Source: Aldrovandia affinis (lineage: Eukaryota > Chordata > Actinopteri > Notacanthiformes > Halosauridae). From it: a stretch of 64,000 nucleotides of DNA. The notes beneath the pieces were generated by a model, which was given only the letters and a program-made list of their open reading frames with translations, was not told the origin of the DNA and did no database searches. How positions within the stretch are numbered: position 1 is the first letter of the stretch; the number at the start of each line of letters is the position of its first letter. Location: positions 1,167,458 to 1,231,457 of the forward strand of contig JAINUG010000175.1 in assembly GCA_029706075.1 (NCBI GenBank). The letters are read 5' to 3'. Positions 1 through 46,170 of the stretch are shown here, in pieces. The position numbers and the translations under genes were made by a program.

Positions 1-33600
<33,600 letters not shown>

Positions 33601-33827
33601 TAAATAAAATGCTGAGAAAATGCAGTGCCCGTTCGAGTGTTCCCTCAGGTTCATTGCATTTAAGACGATCTACAAGGACCCGTAGACGACCGTGGAGAAG
33701 GTATGCCTCTGTGTGAGTGTGATTCTGATTATTGTGTGCCTATAATAAACGTCCGTCCTCCACTGCGCGCGGCTAAGCTCCGGCTTTAGCCTGCGTTCAC
33801 ATCCACCAGCTTCTGACAGGCAAGGTG

Positions 33828-33835
33828 TGACGTCA
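33828..33835. promoter_or_regulatory. CRE palindrome upstream of elapor2
   Basis: A perfect TGACGTCA octamer lies about 230 bp upstream of the chosen elapor2 start codon, in a GC-richer stretch with no TATA box seen. The spacing suits a proximal promoter element for CREB/ATF factors. That it functions is inference. Confidence 0.4.
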
Positions 33836-33899
33836 TTCCTTCTGTTCAGGCAGGCGCAACTAAGCGAAAGTACAGTATACATTTATTTATTAATTTCGG

Positions 33900-36100
33900 A
33901 GGACAATTAAATGGATTATATTCGTTTTCAAAAAACGACACGATATTAATCTGCAGAGGTCAATTTGTAGGCGAAGCTACAATTTTGGCATTGACATTGT
34001 TTAAGGCAAGCTTTAATTTATGCCCAACAATGAATACATTACTGTATACTGTATATAAATATATTATATAATATACATAAGAAATGTACAAAATCATCAT
34101 CACACATGGACAAATCTGCAAGCAATTGCCAGAGGGGAAATATTACAATATTTTTTGTTAAAAACGGAGCATGGGTCGTGTGAGGGCCACCAGGGAGTTT
34201 TAATATTACCACATTATTGCATTGGTTGGGTCTTGATCTTCTTCACTCAGTGTATGTCCGTTTTAAGTCATGTAAAACAATCGTATGTATGCACGCACAG
34301 CAATCTATTTACGCAATCTACATTTAGTTATCTTAGCTCAAGTATGATTTCGGCAATGGACTAACAATCGGATCTTGCAGAAAAACCTAATGTCATAAAA
34401 ATATTACATATTCCGGCTAGGATTGAGTCAAGAAGATGTAATTCCCCATTCAGAAACAGAATTAATTTCACTAAAATTAATATATGTGAAATGTGTGTAT
34501 ACTGTCAATCAGATTTGAGGTCACTTTATTTTATGGTGAATGCTTTTATTCTATATGTCATATCTCTATGGACAAGCTTTGCTGAATCTCACAATTGGTA
34601 GAGAAACACAATTGTAACAATTTCTTGTTTCACATATTTCTGACACCGTTACGAAGCTTGGAGATATGGATATTGTACAAAACTGTGCCATGGTCTAGCC
34701 AGTAAGCACAGTCACCCAAACCATTGCAAGCATCCTTTATTAATGTGCTGATCTGCTATGGTTACTATGCATGTGCAATCACTGCTGTTTAGAGCCCCTG
34801 AGGCTCTGCTATGTTCAGAACACTGCACTGAAAACACACATCTATATGGAGGAGCTTCTGCTCCCTTGGGATGATCTCCCGCTACTGGTGCCAGTACGGT
34901 TCTGGACCCCTGGGGACTCCTCACCCCAATTAAAGGGACATTTCTGCTTACAGATTCCTGTGAAGATCAACAATGCAGTTCACTGGAATCACACTTCCTC
35001 AAGAAGATTAGTTTGAGTTTCCCTGCTCACGCATCTGTGTACAACAGCTCACGGCGATTGCCTCATACCCTGAAACACGCTCGCCCTGTTAAAGGTTCTC
35101 AGTGAAATGACACTCCCTGCTGTCTGGCGAGCCGCAGTGGAACGCAAAAATAAAAACAGTGCTCTGCCACTGTGAGGTCACATGACACAATAATGACTGT
35201 CACTCACTGCAAACCTGTTTGATAAGGAAGTCCACAGCAGAGGCATGTGAAACATGTTGAACAGGGTGACGCAGGGCGATAATCTCAGCTCAGAGGCAGG
35301 GGGCTACATGCTGGATGTGCTGGTGTTTAGCTGAACATCTAATTGGTTCATTTCAGTTATGATCTCGATAGGAAAGGAGGGAAGGTATTCCAGGAGTGGA
35401 TGCTAATTAAACTGTAACTCTAAAATGAGCCTGCTACAGGCATTGTGGTGGCATTTGGTCTTTACTTCTGAACAGAATGTACTAATACCTGTCAAATGTC
35501 AATGTTAATACACATAATAATGTGTTATTGAGTTTTATTGCTACCAGGTAAGGTGAATCAATACTATTCATTCCATGTGGTTTGGATGGCTGCCATTTTC
35601 TAATAGATGTTATATATTCTTTCATTTACAATTGATGTAGACTTGCTGCTATACCTGTTTCCCTGCTCCCAAAATAGCATCTTATGTTCACATTATAAAA
35701 TAATGTAACCGTAATTGCAAACTCTGATTGTAACTAACACTTTCTATTAAAGCATGATTTATTCTCTAAAGGTCACTGTGGAAGGCGTCGGTCTAGGCGG
35801 GAGGGAGGTACTCGGGGTGATTAGTGGCCATGTTGAAAGTGTGGACACCTGGTCACTGAAACTAAATCATTTGTGGAAACTTGAGTTCAATGACAGAGCA
35901 ATTGGCAATGAGCCAAACCTGCATTATGTTCAAATAAGTTTAAGGAAAAAATTAGACTGGCTGTAACAAAAACCAGCATGAACAGTGGGTCCCCAGGACC
36001 AAATTTGGGAAACACTGGTGTAGAGCATGTTGGGACCTAACGTTATACAGGAATGACTTTTACAATTCATCACCCGTACTTACATTGACAGCCACATCGA
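33900..36100. other. elapor2-tmem243 intergenic, proximal part
   Basis: No convincing exon is seen on either strand. In particular no Myb-domain (DMTF1-like) peptide appears. Confidence 0.5.
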
Positions 36101-36116
36101 GACTGCAGCCCTAGAG

Positions 36117-36378
36117 CAGGGCTATTCCATTGGCGGTCCAAATGTGGGCTGTGCAGTACTTTCCGGCCCATGGACTACCATTTTTCATGCATTTAAAATT
36201 ATGCAAATAGAAAATATGTTTTTAAATGAACGAAATGAATGAACAATTTGTTCAGGCTCATCCATCCCCCAACCACTCCCCTCAACAACTCGGAATGGAA
36301 ATGTAAAAAGTTTGGGCCAGCTGCACTTTTGCCTTTTAAAATCTGGCCCTTTAATGAAAAAGTGACCGAACAGCCCTG
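36117..36378. mobile_element. hAT-type MITE, 262 bp
   Basis: Ends CAGGGCTATTCC and GAACAGCCCTG are near-inverse. Flanks CCCTAGAG and CCCTAAAG match at 7 of 8 bases, as for a hAT target duplication. Confidence 0.7.
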
Positions 36379-36889
36379 CCCTAAAGTCATGATGGTGCTA
36401 AAGAGATACAAATGTGAAAAATATTCAAAATTCACTCAAAATCAGTTCCTTTACAGATTTCGAACTTCATGCAGTGACCTAATCTTTAGGAACATATATG
36501 TGACACCATCTAGAATTGGCCACAACAGTATTGCTCTGCCTTATGACCTATGATTATGACAAATAAGCTCATAGAACTAACTTGCAAAAGGACAGAACAA
36601 TGGGCCTGATTGTGGGCAAGGGTGTGCCAAAGGTTGCCTTCCACGACCAGGGGACAGGATTTTAAATATTGGTACCCTATATACTGGCAGTATATTCATT
36701 AGCTTCTATGTGGAGCCCACAATTTCTGCCTGCAGTGATATTTTTAAATGTATTTTTTTACAAAGTAATAGCATCATCACATCTTAGTTATGAAACATTT
36801 ATCAAAAATAGGGTAGTTTTAGACCTTACCAGAGAGGATGGCCAATGATGTTTTAAAATAACAGAATCACAAATTGTGTACTTGCTTTG

Positions 36890-36990
36890 TTTTTTCATGA
36901 CCCATTTCCTCCCAATTTGGAATGCCCTGACAGAACACCCAGTCAGCTCTGCTGATGTACCCGCAGTTCTTTAAGTAGTCTCAAGGGGGT
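36890..36990 (-). mobile_element. SINE family A-related fragment
   Basis: The stretch CCATTTCCTCCCAATTTGGA then ATGCCCTGAC looks like a reversed SINE 3' end. It is short and uncertain. Confidence 0.35.
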
Positions 36991-37254
36991 GCTGTAAAAC
37001 AACATATTCTATGATTTTCCAGAAAGTCTTTAGCTGATAATGCAACATTTCTTTGCATTCTTTCTTTCTTCTGTTTAAACTGACATAATTTCCCTGAATT
37101 TAGTTTATAGGGCACTTGATATACTGTCAAAGTTGGATATTTTGGATGTGAATGCTTGCAAGTATATATTTGAAGTAAATGTGTAGCTCAGAAGACGCAA
37201 GTTAAGCACGTGAGCATCCACTGCAGAAAGTGACGTTGATAAGAGTACAATTAG

Positions 37255-37370
37255 TTCCCTTGGCTGGGGGCTCGGGTCTTTAGCTCGGTGGGCTAATCGT
37301 GTCTCTTGTGGCGTTGGGATCCTCGGTTCGAAACTCGCTGCAGGCAGAACCAACTCCGTTACCAATGCAC
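37255..37370 (+). mobile_element. SINE head, tRNA-like
   Basis: TTTAGCTCGGTGGGCTAATC resembles an A box and CTCGGTTCGAAACTC a B box, but the arms do not fold as a clean tRNA. It lies in the tmem243 3' flank. Confidence 0.5.
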
Positions 37371-37411
37371 TCCCATACCACACAAGACTCAAGACTTACA
37401 CATTGATTTGA

Positions 37412-37417
37412 TTTATT
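37412..37417 (-). terminator. possible tmem243 polyadenylation signal
   Basis: AATAAA on the minus strand, about 830 bp after the tmem243 stop. It is the first canonical hexamer I noticed downstream, though a shorter or longer 3' UTR is possible. Confidence 0.3.
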
Positions 37418-38246
37418 ACAGTAAGTTCAGAAATTAGGAGAGCTGATCTTATTAATTTCACTGTCAATTAGACAGTCAGATCTCACTTAAAACAAATGAC
37501 ACCAGTTGCAATGATTTTCAAAATAATTATAACAGAAAAGGAGGATGCATGCAATTGTTGTTTTTAGACGAATTCTGCTCCTCATTCAAGTGCTTCAGTA
37601 GAAAGGAATGTAAAAAACATATTTAAAAATGCCACTGAAAAAACTATTTGCAAGTTTGGACTGTACACTTTGTGTTTATATACATATTATATACATATAA
37701 AAAAGCTGAACGTTTGTAGCCCCAGCTACCCAGTTTCCCAGAGTCTTGATTACATTTGTTTTGCATATTGTAACCAAACAAGCAATGCTACCAAGAGCTC
37801 CAATGGTGGAGTATTCATGCAGATCCACCATTACTTTGTATATGTATGAGGATTGATTATAGATGACCACATTCATTAGTTTAGTTATCAATACTTTTTT
37901 GCAGACTGACACATCATAGCCCTGAATGTAACCGTAAGGAACTGCCAGTAGCCCTGCCTTGACCGCTGAGATCGCATGCCCCACTGTTCACAACCAACAC
38001 AGACCACCGCTTTTCTGCAAGCATGACAGACACTGCTTCTTCATATCCCTGCACTGTATACAGAACACCTTGTTTAACTCCATTCTAAAATAATGTGCTA
38101 ATGGTCTTTGTGCGATTAAATGGCTGCTCAATAAATATGATTCAACTACATGGCCTACAACATTCTTTGTGCTTAAGGTACAATAAGTTCACTAAGAACA
38201 GCCTCTTCTTTTATAAATGGTTCCATAAGGCATACTTGTAACAGAA

Positions 38247-38369
38247 TTATCTCCCCACATCATGAAAATACAGGTTGGCACATATACACAAGAAAACAAT
38301 GGAACATAAGATGTAATATATCAGGTTTCTGAATTTAGGCTCCAAATCCCCTTGTCGGTACCAGAATAT
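38247..38369 (-). CDS. tmem243: tmem243 coding exon 4 and stop
   Basis: Encodes residues 79-118 from IFWYRQGDLEPKFRNL through the last membrane span to HDVGR and TAA. The acceptor is TCCCACAG|ATA. Confidence 0.93.
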   Translation of the reverse strand: MFWYRQGDLEPKFRNLIYYILCSIVFLCICANLYFHDVGR

Positions 38370-39626
38370 CTGTGGGAGAGACCAGAGGATCTCCATTAGT
38401 GTTTGAGGAATGTTTAAACCGTGTATCACTTACTAATACAGCATGTGATGTTAAACAAGGTAAAAATTTTACAAATTTAATTCACTTGATAATACTTACG
38501 AGTACCATCACTGCAGCACAAATCATGATGATACAGATGGCTAAGAAGATATTCAAAGGTTTTGGAGGTAGCGTGGGAAAGACAAATGAACTAATAATTG
38601 TTACCTGTGAAAGGAAATGACAGGAAGTTACATCAAATCAAATCAAATGTATTTGTATAGTGCTTTTCACAAATGCATTGTTACAAAACGTTTAACAGAA
38701 GGGAATCCAGGCCTAGACCCCCAAAAGCAAGCCTAAGGTGACAGTGGCAAGGAAAAACACCTTGGGAGGAACCAGACTAAAAGGGGGGAGCCCATCCTCT
38801 TCTGGCCGGCACAGGGTGTGTCCAAAAAAAGACCGTATCATGGTCAGTCCAAGGTGACTCAGGGCTGGCTGATTTTCCACCACCGAGTTAGGTACTCAGT
38901 GGGGGGAGGGGCTAAACTATGTGAAGGGGGTCCAGATCCAGGGACTGGGGTAGGCGTGGTCGTGAGGATTGATGGGGGCAGCTCACACTTCTTGCAGGAT
39001 CTAGGGCTCGGGGGCGGGTACATCATTCTCAGTACATTGCCTTGTGTGAGGAAGTTTAATCATACAGAAATTGCTTTTACATGCTGAGAAGGCAGCATTC
39101 ACTGCTCTTACCTATAAAGACATTAAAACAATATGGGCCCAGTACACATGGTCTTCTGAGATAAAACTTCAGAGAGACTGGAAATCATGTATACTTACTA
39201 TAACTAGTAAAGATGTTAGCCCACCAACTACTAAGTTGATTATTCGATCCTGAAAGGAAATAAAGGAAAATTAGCCATCATAGGATAAACATGGTTTGAA
39301 TATAATTCCAACCTTGTCATACGCATGCGCACTACATAGATTTAAATGATGATAATCAAATCTCCGATACTGTTAACTTTCCATTCATTCACACTACTTT
39401 CTGAAAGACCTGGGAGGGGAGCTAATTCCATGCCTGCACAAGGACTCCACCCAACACGCAACCTGCCGGACTCTTCCCACAGGCACAAACTCCCACAGCT
39501 CCGCATGTCCCATCCACAAACCCATACAGGTTGAGAGGCTGATCGTACCCTGGCGGACGTCTCTCCAAATAGGGGCCTGTTATCCAGTCCACTGGTCCCG
39601 TATGTCCGGGTTGTGAAATCATCCAT
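38247..39626 (-). CDS. tmem243: tmem243 (transmembrane protein 243), complete coding region in 4 exons
   Basis: A small multi-pass membrane protein of the TMEM243/MM-TRAG family; its molecular role is poorly known. Joining 39549-39626, 39199-39249, 38500-38604 and 38247-38369 gives 118 residues, the human length, from MDDFTTRTYGTSGLDNRPLF to CANLYFHDVGR and a TAA stop. All junctions are phase 0 with GT-AG introns of 299, 594 and 130 bp. Three hydrophobic spans are visible, near residues 29-52, 60-81 and 92-113. The conserved WYRQGDLEPKFR segment sits between spans 2 and 3. The 5' UTR probably splices, since CATTCAG|CTGG lies 13 nt before the ATG, but I cannot fix the upstream exon. Intron 2 holds an L2 fragment. 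Confidence 0.93.
38500..38604 (-). CDS. tmem243: tmem243 coding exon 3
   Basis: Encodes residues 44-78: VTIISSFVFPTLPPKPLNIF, then the hydrophobic AICIIMICAAVMVL. The acceptor is TTCACAG|GTA and the donor CTC|GTAAGT. Confidence 0.93.
38639..39030 (-). mobile_element. 5'-truncated L2-like LINE in tmem243 intron 2
   Basis: The reverse complement matches the 3' part of the copy at 55.56-55.96 kb: AATCAAATGTATTTGTATAG, then CCAGGCCTAGACCCCCAAAA, and GAAGAGGATGGGC on the other strand. It makes up most of this 594-bp intron. Confidence 0.85.
39199..39249 (-). CDS. tmem243: tmem243 coding exon 2
   Basis: Encodes residues 27-43, DRIINLVVGGLTSLLVI, the first half of membrane span 1. The acceptor is TTTCAG|GAT and the donor ATA|GTAAGT. 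Confidence 0.93.
39549..39626 (-). CDS. tmem243: tmem243 coding exon 1
   Basis: Encodes residues 1-26, MDDFTTRTYGTSGLDNRPLF then GETSAR, nearly identical to human. The donor is GCCAGG|GTACGA. This is the N-terminal tail before the first membrane span. Confidence 0.93.
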
Positions 39627-39639
39627 CGCAGGCTTCCAG

Positions 39640-41150
39640 CTGAATGAGTCGCAAGCAAGAGGCTCCCCTCACTGTCTCAGCAGGCTGGCTGCCTCATGGG
39701 GAGAGCTTGTGGTGTGCAAACGGTCAGCTGGGAGCACAGCATTCCTCCAGGAGCTGGTTCCAGCCCTGGGGGGGGGGGTGGGGTTAACCACAGCGTATCC
39801 CTCTCCAAGGTGGACTTTCTAAGAGGATCACGAAGGCAGTTAATGTTGTCAAATCAAATCGCTGAAAAAAAAAATAATAATAATCACTTGACACTTTTTC
39901 AAAGACACGGCTGCAGCACATAACAAGTAGACAGGTCAGTGTTAAGGCAGGACAGCCACCGCACATCGCAGCGGTAAACAGGAAGTTTGATGCATATGAT
40001 CACTTCACCCATTCAGAATCTTGGATCCAGCTGATCTGATATGCGGTTAATTAACAATTAACACCAACAACCAGATTTAAAACCAATCCAACCCACAGAG
40101 AGAATTGTATTTATACATTAATCTGCGTTGCCCATAAGCTTACAAAAATGACCTTATAATAGCTACAGTAGAAATGTTCACTCAGAAAGCACGCATAATG
40201 ACTGAAGAGGGTTTTTATCACTAAAACAAGAAACATTACACATATATTTCAGTAAAAGCCTTTCACATCGTAAGGGTTTATGAAGAAACATTTTGACAAC
40301 ATTATGTAAGAGGTTAGACTACATTTCTGTTTTGGGGCCTTGCATATTGGAACACACCACTTACTGTTAAAAGACCAGAAAACACCTTCACTTCGGGTCA
40401 TGTGATTTACACTGCGTTTCCTGCACCAACGAACAAAAACTCATTTTCACAGTAATGTTTCACTTTAAAAACAACTGATCATGCGCAAATGAACAAAGAC
40501 TACATTAAACCCAGTGGGCCCAAGGATACATTACAGCATGGCCTTGTGATATAGATGAGGAATACACAAAATACTAAAATAACTGTGACTGGTCATATGA
40601 CAGGGCCATAATAACATCAATACCAAACCACCTTCCACGTCAATTATGAAATGAGACAACGAATATTGAAAGTACTATTTTCCAACAACATGCTAATATT
40701 TATTTGCAATCATGAAAAATAAACTCAGCGAGCAGCTCACTCCAAAACCCCAACGATGTTGAACCAATTCAGCTACAGCCCATAGGGCATGGAAAAATGA
40801 GGACACGCAGATTAGCATCGATATATTCCTGTACAACCAACTAGTATTCTCGTTCAAAAGCAAATCTGATCTTGAATATTTTCCACACCAACCTGGATTA
40901 CCAAATTGCCACGACAACAAGCGGATAAGTGGCTGAATTAGTTTCCTAACACTATCGTATCCCATCCCGTTCAGATATGTATAATACTAATCTGGGTATT
41001 TTAGCCAGCCATTCAATTCACTGCCAGTTGGGAGTAGCCATAGATGGTGGTCTAACTGAGATCAACAAATTAATAACAGTCACACATCCATTAACACCCA
41101 CCAATAAACTCACCTTTCTGCTCCATGGAGAAATTGTCTTTATTGTCCAG
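39640..41150 (-). other. tmem243 5' flank / probable first intron
   Basis: Contains a possible 5' UTR acceptor at about 39639. A candidate non-coding donor, AAAG|GTGAGT, lies near 41112. No other coding sequence is seen. Confidence 0.35.
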
Positions 41151-41199
41151 GCCTCTGTGAGCTACCATGCATTGCTCCAATTAAACGGCTTATGCAACG

Positions 41200-42250
41200 C
41201 CTAAGGAAATAATTCCAAAATGAGCCTGACTTCAGTAGCAGCTAACGCTAGCAAGCAATCTAACGTTAGCTACAGATCGAAGCAACAATTTCCTACCAAC
41301 GCTAATGTAATGTTGGTTGCATCAATAATATAAGGATTTTCGGAGAGCAAACATTGTAACGTTGATGTTAGCTACGTTAGTGCCCTCATTGAAATGGCTA
41401 GCTAGAACGTTACATTCAAATTCAGATGACTTACGACACGTCAATTAGCAAACCAAAATGAGCGATTATGACAGGAAAAGCTAACGTTACCTTAACATCA
41501 ACCAACAGGTGAAACGCTGACCCTATTCCGCTAGTTAGCTAAACATTAGCGATCTAAAATACATACCACTTAACGTTGATATGACATAGCACTTATAGCT
41601 TTGTATAATGCTTGCTAGTTAACTAGCTATGTCCTACCAATTCAAATAACCCAACTAAAACTCAAACAAACGTTTCCCAACGTGTAACGTTAGTGTATGT
41701 TTGACAGGCATGATTCAGTTAGCAGAAATCAGGGTTCAGAGTATACACAGCTATAGCTAGCGTTAGCTTGCTAACTAACGAAATAACAATCGTAGTTAGC
41801 GTTAGCTAGCTAGTAGTACTACCTAGTTAAGGTGTGTAACCGTGAGATCGTCCGGTATATTCACGTAGCAATGGCTGAAAACGTTAGATTTCTGACTGTT
41901 TTGCTAACTAGCACTATGTCGCCAAAGCCGCACCAATATTTTGTTTTTAGCGAGCTAGGCTAGCAAATGAACATTAGCTGCTAGCTAGGTAACTAACCCA
42001 AAAATAACATATTTCGCCGGAGACTCCAAATGAACAACTCATTGACCATGCCACTTTATTTTTGTCCAAGTTTATACATAACGTTAGCTAAATAGATATC
42101 TTACCTAACAACACATTTAAACAACTTACCTGACTGACGGAAATATAGTAAGTTATCTAGCTACCTACCTATTCTATATTTCCCTTTCCTTTTAACAGAG
42201 CAAACTAGTTAGCTAGCCAGCTAAGAATTTGAGCTAATTCACGGCTTTTT
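41200..42250. repeat. GTTAGCTAGC/AACGTTAGC-rich tract
   Basis: A kilobase dense in AGCTAGC and TAACGTTAGC strings without a fixed unit. A possible 5' UTR donor, CAGTCAG|GTAAGT, lies near 42127 and may belong to tmem243. Confidence 0.5.
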
Positions 42251-43742
42251 CACCTACACAACTCTGATTCAGGACATCTAAGTATTAAAGGAAAGTGTGG
42301 CGCTTAAAGGGAAGGTTCACATTTCATACGATTTAATTAATGGCGACAAACAGTCGGAGAAAGGAGGAAGGCATTAAAACTGAACCAAGTCTGACAATTT
42401 TCTCAAAGTAAAAGGAGGCTTGGTGAAATCTCTACAATAATAATAATTCTAGGGATATGGTCAGTCATATGCTATGTTAAAATAATGGACAATAACTATG
42501 TATTCTCTTTTATTGATAGTACAGAGTACAGGCTTTAGATAGCTAGGCTACTATACTGTATGATTGCGGGTAATGCAATACAGATAAAATAATGTGTCTT
42601 TGATGGCTTTTGCGGGTCAGTACAGTATGTATTTGTACCCAAATCAAAATTCTATCGAGTATTGAATTGTTACCTGTTGAATTATTGTTGTAGCACCCAG
42701 GTACATCTCATTAAAGAACAATAAAATACCAAAAGCATTTTAAGCTTTTAAAACACAGACAACACCACTGTAACGCTATACATAGATGTCCTCATTGCCA
42801 AGTAAACTATTTTCACACTGACCAGATTGGATGTAATAATTTGACTCACCTGCATCAACGTGAACACAGACGTCAGTTGTGGGTTCGTGATTTCTGGTAG
42901 TGAGTAAAATATATTGTTCAATCTGTTTAATTATAGGTAGAGACCCCTCTGCTGATGTATGATGTGTGGCATGTCTCTAACAAGGCACTGGCCAACCTCT
43001 TGTCGGTTTTCCTTAAAGCGTGAATTGGATAACGATGCATTATTTTCGTAATGTTTGTACATTCAGCATCTCTTAGGGCGGGTTGTTTTCCGATTGGTTT
43101 CATGTTACAGTGAACCTGTTTTTAGTTCGGTTTCGCCTGTTAGTCTACATCGTGACTAAAATGATCTTAATCTTGAAATACGTTCACTTTTCTCTGGAAA
43201 AAATCAATAAACCATGCCCAGTGAAAAATGATGCCCAGTGAAATGTTTAGTTGAATATCACAAACGCACAGCGTATATAAACAATATTTACAAGGCTCGT
43301 TTTAATATTGTTACAGACCTGAAACATTCCCTGGGTTCATATTTTCGATGTCGCTGTCATACAGGTAGATACGATTGCACTGCATGCAGGCTAGCTGACG
43401 TTATGACATTGGCTTGCATTGATGTTAGTTAACATGAACTACTCTGTCGGCGAACATTGGCTAATTATAGTTTGTTATGTTAGACTATACGTTAGCTAGT
43501 TTGTTAGCGCGCTGTATCAATAGTTAGCTATATTTGAAATAATGTGGTATTAACTGCTAATGTTTGCATGACTATTTTGAGTTGTTAGCTAACTTGGCTA
43601 GATAACCTACTAATGCATGGAATGTGTGATTGTTTCCCACAGATCACAGGGGCCCGTTGCTCTAAAGGAATTTAAAGTTCACGTAGCTAACTGTTAATGT
43701 GAACCCCCAGTAACTTTCTATGCTCTGAAATGTACATTATTT

Positions 43743-43857
43743 TTCTGTTGAAGGGTGTGCACTGTGGCATGGATAATTTGTGTGTATTTTTTTCTGTATT
43801 GCGTGGTTGTGTCTTGGTTAAAATTATCCATGCCACGGTGCACACCCTTCAACAGAA
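43743..43857. repeat. near-perfect 37-bp inverted repeat (hairpin), 41-nt loop
   Basis: Arms at 43743-43779 and 43821-43857 match at 36 of 37 bases; the one mismatch becomes a G-U pair in RNA transcribed from the plus strand. The arm core is GAAGGGTGTGCACTGTGGCA. No transposon ends or coding sequence explain it. Confidence 0.9.
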
Positions 43858-44049
43858 CAAAACACAACCAAACAAGCAAAATCCTGTGTCAGAATATTTT
43901 GTTGGTTTTGTATGTTTTCTTGTATTGTGTAGTTTGTCTTAGTGGATTTTACTTGTGTCTTGTGTTAAGAATATTGTTTTTGGTTTTGTAAGTTTTCTGT
44001 ATTGTGCCGAGAATGGCTTTGCTTTGTAAAAATGTCCTGGTTTATTTAA

Positions 44050-45530
44050 TAATATATATATATTTTTTTATCAGTACTACATTGCTATAAATTAAATACT
44101 GTTTTATTGACCTAATTCATTTAAATTTGTGTGTTCTAGTTTAACTGTCAAATTATACTGTTCATCTGTAACGAAAGAGCTTTTAGCAACCCCAAATATG
44201 GCTTCTGGGAAGAGCATATTGTGAGTAATCATTTTGCAAAAGAAAGGCAAACAATTTATGCATTATTCATTTACTTGTCCTGGGGGACTTTGGCTACATT
44301 CTTTAAATTATTTTCCCTTCAAGTGATTACTGCAAAGGGTAATTCCTCAATTTCCATTGTCCAACTTTTTTTGTTAATTTATTTTTGATGGTATTGTATT
44401 TAACCAAATACAGACACTGAGCTATATTTATTTTTATGCATTTGGAGTTTTTCAATGTAATTCAACACTCTTGTCAGTAATAATTTTGTCAGTGATTAAT
44501 TGTTTTTACGTTTTTAAAACTGTAGGCCAATGCTGAAATAACATTTTTGGAAGATCTCTACTTTTCTGTTAAAACATTGTTTTTCCAAAGGTACCATTCA
44601 GAGTTTCAAAGATTTCCACTCAAATGAAGGAAGTGGGTCTTGGAGCTGATTAAGGTTATTTTCCCCCAGTGCACATGCACATTTGCTGCTAAAGTGGTAA
44701 GTGGTCATGGCTAGATAATAACCCTATCTTTTCCTTTCCGGAGCTGGTAACCATAACTATAAATCTACCTCTAACTCTAACCCAGCTGGAAGACAGCTGG
44801 AACGAGGATTGGATGCTTTCCGTCGTTACTATGGGGACCTCGCGAGAGTTGGACAAAATCGGGAAAATAGGGTTACTATCTAGCCATGACCGAGATTATC
44901 CCCCTAGCTTTGATCATTTTATAATGTGCCTTCCAAAGGAAGTGATCTGGTGGCATTAGACCTGCCACCTGGCTTTGTGGAGGTCAGTTACTATCTAGCA
45001 ATGGCCAGTAATCTCCTGAATTGTTTCAGCACCCTGAACTCCTAGGGAATCCAGTAGGGGGCACCAAAAGCACACCCAAGCACCAGGTGCATGAAACACT
45101 TGGGGAGAGCAGGAGCAGAAAGGTTTGTGCTCCAGTAGCAAATATCCTCTGATTCTGAGTGACCTAAGCAGACCAGCTGAAATAAATGTTCGGCACATAT
45201 TCCTACAGATTTATTAATCTAAGAGTCTAGTTATAATCTCAGCACTTCAGAATTCCATGCAACTGATTTTGACTGAAAATGTGCTTTTTTAAAGGGTATT
45301 TCTGATAGATTAAGCAGCCTTACACAAACATATTATAGAGATTAAAATGATATGCTGTATGCAGCTTTCAGGGTGAGATTCAGTACTTGAATTTGAAAGT
45401 AATTATTTCTATTCATTTTTTTCTTCCTTTGTACTGAGTAGTAGATCAATTTATTACAATGGTATATGTGATTAATGTATACATAGTTATTCCACATAAC
45501 AATTCAATCATATTTTAATATAATAAGGCA
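44050..45530. other. unassigned intergenic
   Basis: AT-rich. Two related stretches near 44700-44890 and 44990 share a phrase close to TAACCCTATCT..TAGCCATGAC. No gene is recognised. Confidence 0.4.
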
Positions 45531-45536
45531 CATGGG

Positions 45537-45640
45537 AACAAGTAAAAAGTATTCACCCCCTTGAATTAATTTCCACATTTTATTTTGTTAGATCATGGAA
45601 TGCCAAAGCGGGTGAATACTTCTTATACCCATATGATTCA
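45537..45640. mobile_element. short Tc1-derived MITE
   Basis: About 100 bp with inverted ends AAAGTATTCACCCCCTT and GGGTGAATACTTCTTATA, matching the right end of the element at 22.9-23.6 kb. It is probably an internally deleted relative. Confidence 0.65.
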
Positions 45641-46084
45641 ATCCATTGCTGACCTGTGGGAAACCTGGCTTTAGTTAAGGAAGCAAATTATCCAAAAAGT
45701 ATCCTTTTGTGTATTAAGATTTTTTATAAAAGGCGTAAAGACCTTTCTCCGCGTGGGAATGAGTTGTATATGAGTGCACAGTATTTGTATTTATGTGTTT
45801 GAAATGTGCAATATTGTAGCAGTTGCAAAGCCACAGGAAATAATCCTGAAACATAAGGAAACAAGGAAATGAGACATAAACTAATCCTGTCACTGTCAGC
45901 CTTCTAGATTCATCACTGCGTAATGTAATCAGGGTGCTTTGTGAGCACATTGTTTTTGGAAGGCAGCCTACACTGTATTTGAAAACATTGACATTGTACG
46001 CTGCCCTTGTACTTTGTGATTGGAATACTGGTAAAATCTTCAGCCACTCGAATAATCTCAGCATAAATGCCTGGTGAATTTTTG

Positions 46085-46170
46085 TTTACCTACAATCCCT
46101 TCATACAGCTGGATATTTATTGCATGAGTAGAATTGCAGTGCCCCCACCTTGGAAGTGTCTAATTCCCTG
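46085..46170 (-). mobile_element. SINE family B fragment
   Basis: Holds CTTCATACAGCTGGATATTT and a degraded reversed head. Both ends of the family are missing. Confidence 0.45.

Noticed and set aside
37676-37984. 102-residue minus-strand ORF downstream of tmem243
   Set aside because: It lies in the probable 3' UTR, matches no family I know, and has no splice or start signals that stand out.
45714-46064. 116-residue minus-strand ORF
   Set aside because: No recognised domain, in AT-rich intergenic DNA with no supporting splice sites. Probably chance.
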